Notes: generated from the letters alone by a model not told the origin. Numbered from the stretch's first letter, positions 48,798-60,226 are shown. The stretch is 64,000 nt of DNA from Augochlora pura (GCF_028453695.1 NC_135773.1:16740001-16804000), one strand, 5' to 3'. Translations and numbers: made by a program.

Positions 48798-50023
48798 CCC
48801 GTTTCGAGGCCTCCCTCTTGCGATTCTCGTGCGACGCGAAACAATGGGATGCCGCCGTTCTGTTCCGGATTATTATTTCTCCCAAGCCGGCGGCGGGGGA
48901 TGTAATTAAGCGACGCGGCCATTGGGCCCCCTTGTGCGTGTACCTACGACCGAGTTATTTCGTTTCGAACTCGGGGCAGCAGGAAATTTGTAATTGTTCT
49001 CCGCTGGCTTCGTAAACACCGCGAAAAACCACCCTTCGTCGTGTGAAAGTGGCGGCCAGTTGCTTTTCGGATTCGTTGATACGCAACTGGTGCTGACACG
49101 AGGCCAACCTCCATGGCGAAGATCTTTCCTGTTGCAATTTTTGTTAATTCTGAGCCTTCTGATTCGTAAAATATTTAAAGTTTTAGGGTGTATCCCTTCG
49201 GATGTACAGCGTGTTTATTTGATCCTACACATTGAAATAACATCGTCATTTTTGCTGATACAATAAACATGTGTTAGACAACTTTCTGTAATTACGGAGC
49301 TAATATTATGATCCATGTCTGTTTTATTTTCAAGGTCGTTTGATTTTAAGTTTGATGGTTCTCGTTATATTTTCTTCGTAAGTCCCTATTTTTTAAATGT
49401 TATGTAAAGTACAGGTTCTAAAAAACTATCACTCTGAATCTAGCGATACTATTGAAACCCAAAATTTGACAATATAATTTAAACATTCTAGATCATTTCT
49501 TCATTACAACTCGTCATCTCACTTCGAAGTATATTGAATTAATTATTATCTTCATGCTCCTCATGACAATATCACTTTCTCGAATAAAATGTTGCACATT
49601 TTGACCCAGTGTGACAGCTGAGTGTTAAGTAATTAAAATTGTTTATAAGAAAAAGAAATTCCTTGAACAATCTTAAATTTGTATAAAGAGTTACGGTAGC
49701 TTCGTTTAATCACTTCGACTGTCTTGATTTTCAACGATAGTATTACTACCAACAATTAAATGGTGATCGACATATTCTCATTTTGTACGAAGCAGCTTGC
49801 GAACGTTGAGGACCAGGATGAATCGCTTGGACAGGCCCGGTGCAGAAATTACAATTCTGTCAGGAAAAAAATCAATCGTGCCCATCGTTGACAGGATCCG
49901 CTCATTTTCGAGTTTGCCCCCACCTCGCAGCTTCTTTGCCCCGTCCATCCAGGGGTGGGGGGAGGAGAGCATTTATCAGGGACGGTAAACATTCGGGACA
50001 CGCAACGAAACCGTTCCAGGTCC

Positions 50024-50072
50024 ACTCTCCCTCTCTCCCTCTTTCTCTCCTTCTCTCCCTCTATCTCTTCTG
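50024..50072. repeat. CT-rich microsatellite
   Basis: CTCCCTCTCTCCCTCTTTCT-type tract. Confidence 0.9.
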
Positions 50073-50250
50073 TTCTCTTCGTGTCGCTCACCCTTCGCGA
50101 AGGGGTTCGATCCACCCTAACGTTTCGCTTTTTCATAATAAAATCGTCATGCGGTGGCCCGATTGGCTGGGATCGCTCGAGGGGTCCCACAATGCACCGT
50201 GGGCTTGGCCGTGCCAATATTCGAGGGGTCGACGGCGAAAGAGAGGCTAC

Positions 50251-50318
50251 AGAGAGAAAGAGAGAGAGAAAGAGAGAGAGGGAGGGAAAGAGAAAGAGAG
50301 AAAATGAGGAAGGGAGAA
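50251..50318. repeat. GA-rich microsatellite
   Basis: GAGAGAAAGAGAGAG-type tract in opposite orientation to the CT tract 180 bases upstream. Confidence 0.92.
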
Positions 50319-51001
50319 AGAGTCCGATGTCTCATAGTCGGAGGCTGTTGCTGTGTAAATAGGGCACACACCAAGAGACACACGCCCAGCGTATTGTGCG
50401 TGCCCTCTCGTCTGAAGGGGCACCCTTCTGTCCCACACAAAGGGTTGTCCCGGGGCCGGCCGTTTGAAAACTGAATTTTTTATGGGGTCGACAGGAAAGC
50501 GGCCATCATAGGCTGCGCGAGACGAGGTCTCTGTCTTTTTTCGTGTCCCTCGTTCCTTACCCCGCGACACAGTCGACGGCAGGACCGTATGGCTTCCCGT
50601 TCCTTCTCTCCTCTGCCCTATGCCACCGTGTATTGTTCGACCTCGCAGGTTCCCTTCGCTGCCGTGATTCCATGGCGTGACCGATTCCCCGGGAATTTCG
50701 CTGCTCTTCTCGTTAGTTTTCCAATTAGACCCGCTCCGAGCGCCGCGTCCATTGTCTCTTAATCGGTTCGCGATCATCACCCGACGACCCTTTATTATCT
50801 CGCGAGGGAATCCTTATGGCGTAACCTGACGTTTAACCTTTACGCCTCTATCACTCCAAAATTTTGGACTCCAAAAAAACAGGCCATGGTGTCTGCATCG
50901 CTTCGAATTAATTGTTATCTAAGATAATTATCCGAATGAATTCCTTTTTGATGAATATTTTATTCAAATAAATTCTTATCTATATAAATATGTACTTGAC
51001 T

Positions 51002-51022
51002 GTATATATATATATATATATT
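51002..51022. repeat. (TA)n microsatellite
   Basis: About ten TA units. Confidence 0.95.
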
Positions 51023-51521
51023 TATCGAAGACAGTAATATTTTCCGCGTCTTCTTCGGTGGAAGAAACTGCAGAGCAAGGCTAAAGGGCAAAACAACCGA
51101 GTACTTGAAGTAAGTACACAGATAACACAGAAACGACTTATTTCATATATCAAAAAGACGTTCAGGTTAGGACGTACTTAAGACGTTTTAAAGACGCAAC
51201 TTTCTAACGTACATACTTAAAATGGACATCAAACCGATGTAACATGGACGTCGTGTGCTCTCTGGGAAGTTTATATTGTCTTCTAACGAGCAATATCGCA
51301 CGATTTTGATTAGAAATTATTTTTACATAACTATATAAATCCATCCTGTTTCCCCAAAGACATCTTTGCTTCATAATTGTTGCTGTAATGTCAAGAACCT
51401 GCACGAATCGTCTTGTAACTCGAGTACATTATTATTCAAGAGTCGCCTGTGTTCTCCATCAGGTAAATCTTGGTGCAATACATATGGTAGTGGGAAAATG
51501 GTGCCGATCTCGGTGTATCTA

Positions 51522-52517
51522 TTAGGATGTCCCATAACTTTCTTCCTTTATCTATGCGAAATGAATAGACGACATTTGTTGTTTCAGGTTGATTTATTGT
51601 GTTACATATGAACCGTTCTGCTCTATTATCTTCTTCCATCTCTCAGGTAGCCTCATTATGCTCTCTTTCCAAAACAGTTGAGACTTACTTACAAAATATT
51701 CATCGAGCTGCATTTTTATTTCGTCTTTGGATTTGTGACATTTATCAAGGAGAAGAACAAGTAATTGGATGAGGCAAGGTTTGGGGATTATGGAGGACGA
51801 GGTAGAACGTTCTAATCAAACTGTAAGAGTTTCTGTCTTACGGCCAGCGCAACATGGCGGTCTTGCGTTGTCGCGATGAAAAACGACACTTCGTCGTTTC
51901 GCCAATTTTGCCCGTTCTTCGGCTATGGTGGTTTTCAATTTAGCGAGTTGATTGCAATATTTTGCAGAATTGATCGTTTCACCTTGTGAAAGGAGCTCGT
52001 AGTTTAGAGACCTTTCCAGTTCCACCAAATGTACAAAACAACTTTTTAGAAACAATTACTGGCTTCGCAACAATTGAAGGTCAATTTTCCTTAGACCAAG
52101 TGCGTTTTCGATGCACAATTTCATATGTAATCTAAGTCTCGTCTACAGTGACAAACCTCTTTCACCTCTTAGACACAGCTGGATTTTACGGGAATGAAAT
52201 TTTTCATAACTAAATTACCATTTTTCTTAATATACAATTTTTTTGATGTAGTTATATATATATTCTTTTCTTAGTGTATTGTAAATATACACTTTCACTG
52301 TATTTGTTTAGTTTAATAACTAAAAATATAATTAAGTAAAACACGAAACATCCACAATAGCCACTCTAATGATGCGTCGTGCCTAAGAGGTTAAAAAAGG
52401 ATGTTGTTCATCTCGCTGAAGAAGCAAATTGCAAGTAAAGACGCGGTTTATAAGGTCGGTCTCCGTCAATTGGTTTGGAACCCATACTTTATACGGATTC
52501 ACATATCCCATCTTGAT
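51522..52517 (-). pseudogene. Decayed mariner transposase, split by a TTAA element
   Basis: Minus-strand relic of a mariner (D,D34D) transposase, the enzyme that cuts and pastes mariner DNA at TA sites. Read from the high-coordinate end: KVWVPNQLTETDL and LLLQRDEQHPF (about 52512-52394) match the WVPHELTE...LLxRNExxPFL region; after a 226-bp insertion come RFVTVDET then a stop in place of Trp (about 52160-52130), the first catalytic Asp region; then YELLSQGETINSAKYCNQL and VVFHRDNARPP (about 52000-51850), with the second catalytic Asp in HRDNARP; and finally LPERWKKIIEQNGSYVTQ and a stop (about 51655-51600). There are frameshifts and stops, so it is dead. The end at 51522, TTAGGATGTCCCATAACTTT after TA, is the element terminus. 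The N-terminal third and the other terminus are missing. Confidence 0.9.
52165..52390. mobile_element. TTAA-flanked MITE inserted in the mariner relic
   Basis: TTCA at 52161-52164 (a mutated TTAA), left terminus CCTCTTAGACACAG, right terminus CGTGCCTAAGAGG, TTAA at 52391-52394. The 226-bp element interrupts the transposase between the HPF and RFVT motifs. Removing it with one target copy leaves TTAA where the consensus would have a Phe/Leu-Lys-Arg stretch, which confirms both the target site and the order of insertion. Non-coding. Confidence 0.88.
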
Positions 52518-52520
52518 TAA

Positions 52521-52620
52521 CCCCTTAGTTACTGAGGCCGCCTATAGACGCTTAGAAATTTTGCGTTTGTGACACTGTGAGTACCTGTAGGCGTCCTGAC
52601 AATTTTATCGATAATTGTTC
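52521..52620 (+). mobile_element. Left end of another TTAA element
   Basis: TTAA at 52517-52520 sits at the edge of the mariner relic and is followed by CCCCTTAGTTACTGAGG and CGCCTATAGACGC. The internal GACGCC-like motifs resemble those of 46254-46552. No matching right end is seen in the following kilobase, so it is probably truncated or too diverged; the end coordinate is nominal. Confidence 0.5.
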
Positions 52621-55600
52621 CGACAGATCATACCACAATTGGACAAAAGGCGCAAACGTATAGCACGGCGAAAACATAACAAAAGAAGTGAAACATATTA
52701 TGAATGTAAGAAATCTGATGTAAGATTTTGTATTTTTCCATCTTTCGAATTGTATCGCACTTTATTAGATTGCTAGATATGTCGTGAAAAAGGCCTTACA
52801 TTAATATTAAATGTTCAATGTTTACAGTAAAGTGAACATCTTTCAGTTATGAAGAAAGAAATAATATTGTTTTAATGTAGTGGTGCATTTTTCATAAAAA
52901 TGCACCTCTACCTTCACATCGTCGTTCTGGGAATGTTAGCGAGCGGCATCACTATCATGCGCACACTATATCGCGATTTTCCATCGAGCATACTCTCGAG
53001 GTCATACACAGCTGGGCGCGGAAAATACTTATGGAGCACCCTAATATATTAGTCGGAAGCGTGGGATATTAGCGCGTGGAAGCAGAGCGTGTTAATAATT
53101 TTCGGATACGTAGCCGGTTCGTTTGGCGCGTTGATTCGACGGCATTATGCGAGGGATAAGGTCGCGGAGCCTGTGCACGAGAGGATCGTTGCCCGGCGCT
53201 CCGAAACGAGGGTAGGACAGCGTGTTTCGCCGGTCTCGTTCCTCTTTTTCTGCCGTGACGGCCTCGAGAGTCCTTAATTTCCTCGCCACAACATTTTCGC
53301 GTGCGACACGAGTATTAAAGTCGACTCGAAATGAAAAGCACCCGCCCCGGCATGGCACGTCGTTCCCGCGGACTGACAGCGCCACGACGAGTCGCCGAGA
53401 ATTATTTAGGCGGCCTTTGTTCTCGGCCCGCGGCTCCGCCACGGCCACAGCCGCAGGAAACTCGATATGTTCCGTGTCCGTGTGCCGCAGAATTGCAAAC
53501 GGCGCGCGCTGGTTTTTCCAAAAAAGAAACAAACGACACGAATAATCGGCGAAACTACTTTACACGAGATTTTTTTATACGGTTTAATCAAATACGCTGC
53601 GGCACCATTTGCGATTCAGTTTTGCACGAGTGATTTTTACCGTGGCGCCGTACGAAATTCGATGGAGAAGTTGTCGTGAAATATTTTATCACATGTAACT
53701 CCGTACATTTTTCTTATTTACTTATTGTCTCTTTGTTATTGATTTGGGAGTTTACAGACTTCTAACAATCCGCGATCTTTTACGAGATCTCTCCGAGTTC
53801 CTGTGCATCATTAGATGCCTTGGTTACACTGCATTATACTGATCCTTCGAATAGTATTCTAAATTTGGTCAACACTTATATTCACGATCTTCACTTCTTA
53901 GTTAATTATTTTCATAAATTTAAATATCAAGTTTACCATGCTGTCGAAAGCTAGGACATTCAGTTTATGTTTGTTTCGTAGAGTATTTTAATCGTATTGT
54001 TTTCATTTTCATTTTTATTATCAATTTACTATCATCATTACTGTTATTATAATTACTATGTTCAATGTTTATGTTTGGTTTTTGCAAAAGTAATTTCAGT
54101 TTTCCAAATAAATAGGAGAGTTAAAGGGGCATTGGCCTAAATAAATAAAATTAGTCCAATGGTATAAAAACTCTAACGACGTGAAAGAGGAAATACAACA
54201 GCTTTATAAAATCTCCAGAAATACTTCATACCGGCAATTATATTTCTGCAATGATTCTTTCACTTTCATTTAACAGGATTTATTTCGGTTCGATCTAATA
54301 AGATTCTCGATGGTTTTAATAGACTCGATCTCGTGGGTGTTGCTATGTGGTAGGTACACGATCGAGCTCGATATTCGATTAAAAATAAACGCGAACGGTT
54401 GAGCAGCACGTGTCGTAGACGGCCGCAGTTCTGTACCTACCTCAGAACCGGAAGTCTATATTAACGGGGGAAGTGCCGGGGTATCCTTGGGACGAGAGGC
54501 GAGCGATTATCGATAAATGACAGAAACCGCAGGTCGCCTGGCGTCGTAGCTCGCGTCAATATGGCCGGAATTGCCATATGTCGATCGAGCGTTCAAGTAC
54601 GCTGAATCGTTTCCTTCTCTTCGAGCCATTATTGCGGCCTCATTTACAAGCATCGCGTAGAATTACCAACCTACTGCATAATATTCGGGCGAGGTTAGTA
54701 TGTTACATCCTTCCAGCTAACTTGTTTGTTTGAAAACAGCATTCCTATTGTCACTGAACAATTTAATATAAAATCTCCAAAGTGCTTTTGAAAATACTTT
54801 TTATATTCTGGAGTAATTATTGAGAAATTTGAAATAGTTATAAATCTTGTTTGTTAATTAAAAATTCGCATTATATTCATAGCTCTGTTTTATGATGACT
54901 AGTCGTCATACGGTGCGATATGTATGGCCACACAGTGGCGTGTGTCAGATTCTCCTCGTGATGAAGAGCACGTGTTATTGTTGCGTTATTGTTCGCTAAA
55001 ATGTAAATTGTGTACTAACCAAATTTGTTGTTAAGATAATTTAAAGTTAAGTACGTTTATAGTAACATTCCAATTAATTTCACTTATATTTTTATCATTC
55101 CGGCACGTATGGATTACGCTTTAAATCAACATTTTCTAAAATGTGACGTATATGGTACTATGATTACGGTCTTTTGGAAAATAAAGAAACACCTGTACAT
55201 ACACTTGAAGTTTGTTTTCACCGAGAAAAATCGGATTTGGTACGACCAAATCAATTTCTCGAGAACACTCCGAAGACCGCAACGAATCGGCAAAAATTTC
55301 GAAGAAGTCGTAGCTTCCAAGTTACCCAAACTCCCCACCCGTGACAGCTGCGCCATGGTGGCCAAAGCGTCGAAACAATTTTTCGCGGCAGCATGCCGCA
55401 GTATTTCGGTAATTTCAGTCGACCGCCCACGCCAGCGGCGACCGTGAAACAGCCTCGGGTGGAAAGGTGACACGTGGCTGGGTGTAATCGCTACCTAGCA
55501 GAGTATTATGTACTTCCGTGGCATGGCTGGCCGACTCGGGAACACTTCACGGTGTTTATCTATCCTCGGCTATCGATCGTCCTCGTGGCAGGTGCTCTAG

Positions 55601-57151
55601 GACGCCTCCGTTGCGACGCTGTCGCGGTTCCCTGGCTCCGAAATGTAATTTCTGGGACAGATGTTATACCGGAGCTTAATTGCTATCCAGAAAGATGAAA
55701 TTTTCAAAGAAACGTCTTCATTTCGGGACCTTTTTTCGTCCCGAGTTTCTCGTAATGTTGGCTTAAACGCTCTGGAGATTGACACTAGGTGACCAGATGT
55801 GTCAGAGAAACCTTGGTCCTTTGTTTCGGTGTTGTTTCAGCTACGCCGCCGCCTTTTTAGCCTTTTTAGGTTTTACAGATTATTCAGACAAAACCCAGTT
55901 CGTGGGTAAACTATTATATTTTAAGAAATCTTTCGCATTCACATAACTACGAACAAAGCTGTGCGTCACGGGAATAATAAAACCGAACAAGGTCACATAA
56001 TTGTTGTTCACTAAATAAATGACCAAATGCAATTTGAAAAATGTGGTCTTATAGTTTAACAATTTGATTGCCGTGTCAATTAATGTCTCTTAGTTTTTAG
56101 TGTTTATTAAGAATATACTTTATAAGTATTATAAAATACATGGCATATAACAGAATTTCTCGATTTTAATAGGACTAAATAAAATACCTTAATTTTGTGA
56201 ATGTTTTAGGGTCTCTGACCTAAACATCGAAGCATTCAAGATGCATTTATTAGAGTATCGACTTATAGAATAACTCTAAATGCATCTTTTCAAAACTTTT
56301 AACATTTATATTTTATTCTGACGAAGGTATATTTAATGTTTCTCGTTTATAAGTTTCCGCAGCTAACTAACTCTATTCAACTCCATTAAACAATACGTTG
56401 GACGAAGGAAAACTAAATCGCCGCATGCCTTCATGATTATACCATATCAACTGTTAAAGTAACGTCTACTTGACAGATAGATTTTTCAATCTACATATAA
56501 ATTTAACCTATCCGTTGGAATTGCAATCGCACATTTCAAGAAAGTGTATGCACGTATCGTTTCTAGTTTTTCAGAAAAATAACTCACAAGTGTCACTTTT
56601 GCCCGCGTGTATGCGCAAGAGTGCCGCGCGTTTCGTTCACTCGATTGCAAAGAGAGGGCGATTTTTAGGTAACAATTTTCGAGCACCGTAGGCAGGAAGC
56701 CCCTTTGAGTGTCCACTGGTGGTGGAACTTCTAATAAAAGAGCTTGTAGACCAGATGGATAGAAGCGCGAAGGAACGCGACCGGACGCACGTCGTTCACC
56801 ATTCTCGACAGAGGCGGGCGTGTAGCCGGTGCATTCGCGAGACCGGTGACACGTTGACACGTGAAACGTGCCAGCCGAAGGTTCCTGGCCCCGGGGTTAC
56901 GTTCGTGCATCTTTATTCGGCGGTGGAATGGGATCGATCGCTCAGGCTCGCAGGCATACGATATATCGTGACCGATGCGGCCGAGGCGGCGCGTCTTCCG
57001 GGAGGAGTCGCGCGATTTCACGGAGACTTCCGTTCATTTTGTTCCGCGGCCGCGTTAGTTTCCTATTAACGATCACGAATACAACGGACGGGACTCGGCC
57101 CGTCGCTCCCCGCCCAACGAAACTCATTAAACGTCTGTCCGTTTGTCTCGA

Positions 57152-57198
57152 TGCACACGGGGAACACACGGCGAACACACGACGAACACACGACGACG
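57152..57198. repeat. 11-bp tandem repeat (AACACACGACG)n
   Basis: About four tandem units, GGAACACACGGCG then CGAACACACGA twice. Confidence 0.85.
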
Positions 57199-57794
57199 CC
57201 GCATCGCTCGCCGACGTCATCGTCGACGCTGTCCCTATCGTCGCTGTCGCCGCCTCTCGCCACGTACGCGCTCCGCGGAAGTTGTAAACGAATTAACGGC
57301 GTGTTGTAGATTATTCTCATCGGCCCGAACAATTACTTTTCTCCCACGGAATCGGGCGATGTTCGTGCCGATCGCGAGGAACTTTTCTGATGTCGCGCCG
57401 CGGCGCCCCGTCGTTCCTCTTCCGATTTCCACGGCCGGCATCGATCCTGTCTAGATTACGGCTCTATAGCAACGTCGGCAGACGAGACACAAGCTATGTT
57501 ACCGTTTATTATTAAGACGTATGATCTGCTAATTTGTTATTTTCCAGGGTGTTTTAAAATGTTTGGAACGTCTCTTGTCGTTTACCTTTTAAGCAAAGAC
57601 ATATCATTCTATATAGGTACTTAATAGAGTTTCAAATGTAATGCCATTTATTTGTTTCCACTCGTTTTGTTGATTTATAGCTTCTTGGATGATCAAGAAT
57701 GTTAGTTAGGACAATTTAATTAAGAAGGACATGGCAGTTGTAATAATTATAATGGAAGAAATTAATTTAGACATATAGTAAGTTAATTATAACT

Positions 57795-57986
57795 GGTCTT
57801 GGATGGTTATGCAAAATTAAAATTGCAAAAAGTAGAAGTCATAGAGAAAAGTCATACTTTCTTGAATAATTTCAGTGAAGTGAAAATAATTGTATAGCTA
57901 ACCTTAAATGCCATCAATCTTCACCACAATACAATTAAACTGTACCTTCTCATTTTCGTTATAAATGCATAAAATCTGTAGTTTAA
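57795..57986. mobile_element. TTAGACTGC-family element, diverged
   Basis: The left part GGATGGTTATGCAAAATTAA matches the left half of the family; the right part TATAAATGCATAAAATCTGT then AGTTTAATC matches the right end. Terminal bases are decayed. About 190 bp, similar to the other copies. Confidence 0.5.
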
Positions 57987-58714
57987 TCTTTACATTTGCA
58001 TTGATTACTTAAGTTATATATTATAATAACAATAATTTACTTAAATTATATAATAAAATAATAATATAGCTTATATTATAATATTATTTATTATAATATT
58101 CCTTGGTTACTCAATCGTAATCATTAAACACGAATAAGATTTCGCGTTAGCTACAATCGTTAATCATTGATCAGGTTACTTTTTGCCCCAGTCCGATAAA
58201 TACAGCAACATCTCCCAATAGAAAATCAATTCTCAAAACACATAAAAAGAATTTGCTACGGGTCGTAGTGAACTCTGTATGGTACGGTGTCTTTGTGCCT
58301 GGATACAGGTCGAGGATGAACATCGGCTCGTAACTCGTGTCCAAAAATCTGGACCGCCTCCGGACTTTCTTCCAGGTAGAGGAAGAAAGCTGGTGGGCCA
58401 GCTGATCGTTCTCCACAGGGCGGTGCCCCGTGTCGCCCCATGATCTCCGTAGAAATTAGTTCCCGCAGTCTTCCCTGCGTCTCGCAGGTGACACCGAGCC
58501 AGACCACCGTGCTCGCGATTCACGCGAGCCCAATTTTATTGCTCTCTTCGTCGTGAAAGGACACCGCTGGTCCCAGTTACGACCTCGTTTGCTTCCTCCT
58601 GCCACGATCTCGTCAATTCCCTAGCCGGATCAGAGGATGCGAGTATGCATACTACTCGAATGCATAATGAATCAACCATCCAGAGGACTCCCTTTACTCT
58701 GATCAATGACGAGC

Positions 58715-58936
58715 ATGGGTCGGTGTGTGTTCGTCGGTGGATCTCTCAACACGATTGATATTTGAACATTTCAATTGGTGAGCAGGGTGTCTAAATTCGA
58801 AAGTTTTTTCGATGTTAAACTTGGAACGATTTCTGAATCTGGAAACACTTTCGAATTTAAACACCCTGCTCTCCAATTGAAATGTTCAAATATCAATCGT
58901 GTTGAGAGTTCCACCGACGAACACACACCGACCCAT
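58715..58936. repeat. Long hairpin 1: 90-bp arms, 42-base loop
   Basis: The left arm 58715-58804 and right arm 58847-58936 are reverse complements over 90 bases with three mismatches (left ATCTCTC against AACTCTC; GGTGAGC against GGAGAGC; GTGTCTA against GTGTTTA). The loop, 58805-58846, begins TTTTTCGATGTTAAAC and ends GAATCTGGAAAC. Transcribed from either strand, it would form a nearly perfect 90-bp double-stranded RNA. Arms contain no simple repeat and no recognisable transposon terminus. It abuts hairpin 2, which has the same loop and different arms. Confidence 0.95.
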
Positions 58937-59107
58937 AAAATCCGCCGTCTAGTTATAACAAAGATCACATGCTACATATTCAAGACGATACTACCAATTT
59001 TTTCGATGTTAAACTTGGAACGATTTCTGAATCTGAAAACATTGGTAGTATCGTCTTGAAGATGTAGCATGTGATCTTTGTTTGTTATAACTAGACGGCG
59101 GATTTTA
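58936..59107. repeat. Long hairpin 2: 63-67-bp arms, same 42-base loop
   Basis: The left arm 58936-58998 (from TAAAATCCGCCGTCTAG to GATACTACCAAT) and right arm 59041-59107 are reverse complements except for a 4-base insertion (AAC/AAACAAA region) and one mismatch. The loop, 58999-59040, is identical to the loop of hairpin 1 apart from one base (GAATCTGAAAAC instead of GAATCTGGAAAC). The two hairpins are directly adjacent, sharing the T at 58936, and the stems have no similarity to each other. Confidence 0.95.
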
Positions 59108-59192
59108 TACATTCGTCCTAAAATTGACTAGGTCAAATTCTAAATAATGAAGACACTGAAAGGATTTAGACATGTTCTTCCATATTCCTTAA

Positions 59193-59427
59193 CCCTCTTA
59201 GTACCGGCCAAATAAGTCTGTATCTGAGCGAAATGTTTAAAACTCGTTTGACGCAGTTTGATAAAGTTTCGGAAAGAAATTGCAATAATTTTGAAAAGCC
59301 TGATAAATAACAAGTTCAAAAAGGGAGTAGAAATAGGGAATGAAATTGTTGTTTAATAAAAATATTAAGAAAACTATCTTGTCAACAATAGCGAACAACG
59401 ATATATCGTTGTTCGGTACTAAGAGGG
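59193..59427. mobile_element. TTAA-flanked MITE, CCCTCTTAGTACCG family
   Basis: TTAA at 59189-59192, left terminus CCCTCTTAGTACCGGCC, right terminus TTCGGTACTAAGAGGG, TTAA at 59428-59431. Fourteen terminal bases are perfectly inverted. 235 bp, AT-rich, with an AACGATATATCGTT palindrome just inside the right end. Non-coding. It lies 85 bases downstream of the paired hairpins. Confidence 0.88.
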
Positions 59428-60186
59428 TTAATTTAATCAAATTGTTTAAAGAAGCACAAATTTCATCTAATTTCTGTTCTTCGCACTCCATGGATGTCTA
59501 AAATCGTTAGTCTGTTAAAGAAGTGATCTAACAAAATTTTTAAAAATATTTATAATTTTCTAAAACACAGTGGATGGTATTATGGCGGATTGCACACAGC
59601 AAACGAAGTTATAGTCCAATGAAGTTGTAGTATTTTCGTGTAAAGATCGTCAAGTGTCAAATTGCAAGTGCACAAAACTCAACGACGCAAAGGGTTCTGA
59701 GTAATGGACAAAACTGCTAAACCTGGAGTATATAAATCGTAAACTTTGTTATCAAAAAAAAACGGTAAATGTGCATAGACTTTAAAGGTAGTTCGTTTTT
59801 ATACAAAAGGTAATCAGTTTTCATCTAAAACAGAAATTCGCTAATAAATATTCTAGAAAATGATTAATTTAATAAAAACTGAAGTTAGCTTTATCATGTC
59901 AATATAATTGTACATTCATTGCACTAATTGGTAGATCAACGTATTTCTTTTAAGAAGCATCACGGTATTTGGGTTGAAAATTCATCAGTTTAAAATTGAT
60001 GGGTCCGAACGTCCATAAGGGCCGTATACAGTGGGCGACGCGTCCTTAAAACAATCAGATTGGGGCACAGGCGTCGATAGAGCAATCGCTGTGCAAAGCG
60101 AGACCGCGAGGCGTGTGGATCGAGGCGGATCGTCCCAGTTGGTCCAGCACGCGGAACACGGAAGCCGGTGGATCGCTCGATCGCGA

Positions 60187-60226
60187 TGGATCTGGACGTC
60201 GACGGCGGCGGTGGCGGCGGCGGCGA
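60187..60226. repeat. (GGC)n triplet-rich tract
   Basis: GACGGCGGCGGTGGCGGCGG-type sequence; a + frame through it reads as a Gly run. Confidence 0.85.

Larger units (their letters stand above)
46557..51521. other. Long GC-rich non-coding region with microsatellites
   Basis: GC-rich islands at 46840-47760, 48280-49120 and 49800-50800 separated by AT-rich DNA. Many overlapping frames, none with a recognisable domain. A 127-codon + frame at 48310 starts in a good initiation context (AAACATGG) but runs towards the CT microsatellite and has no recognisable product. A GGAGCC repeat lies at 47537-47557. Confidence 0.35.
52621..58714. other. Long non-coding region, two GC-rich islands
   Basis: AT-rich at 52621-53040, GC-rich at 53060-53530, AT-rich at 53660-54300, balanced at 54300-54700, AT-rich to 55250, balanced to 55850, AT-rich to 56560, GC-rich at 56580-57480, AT-rich to 58200, balanced to 58714. 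No confident gene. A minus-strand frame at 58256-58525, ending HKDTVPYRVHYDP and a stop, looks more protein-like than its neighbours, but overlapping frames are also open and it is not annotated as a gene. Confidence 0.33.

Noticed and set aside
50095..50125. tRNA T-arm-like GGGGTTCGATCCACCC
   Set aside because: No acceptor, D or anticodon stems can be drawn around it; the upstream sequence is a CT microsatellite region.
56241..56289. Short hairpin AAGATGCATTTATTAGAGT / ACTCTAAATGCATCTT as a microRNA precursor
   Set aside because: Arms of under 20 pairs with a bulge, no known microRNA seed recognised; too weak to call.
58805..59040. Sequencing-adapter artefact as the cause of the shared hairpin loop
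   Set aside because: The 42-base loop does not match the hairpin adapter sequence I know for single-molecule circular libraries, arms are not perfectly identical, and two different stems are joined head to tail. Long-read confirmation is still advisable.
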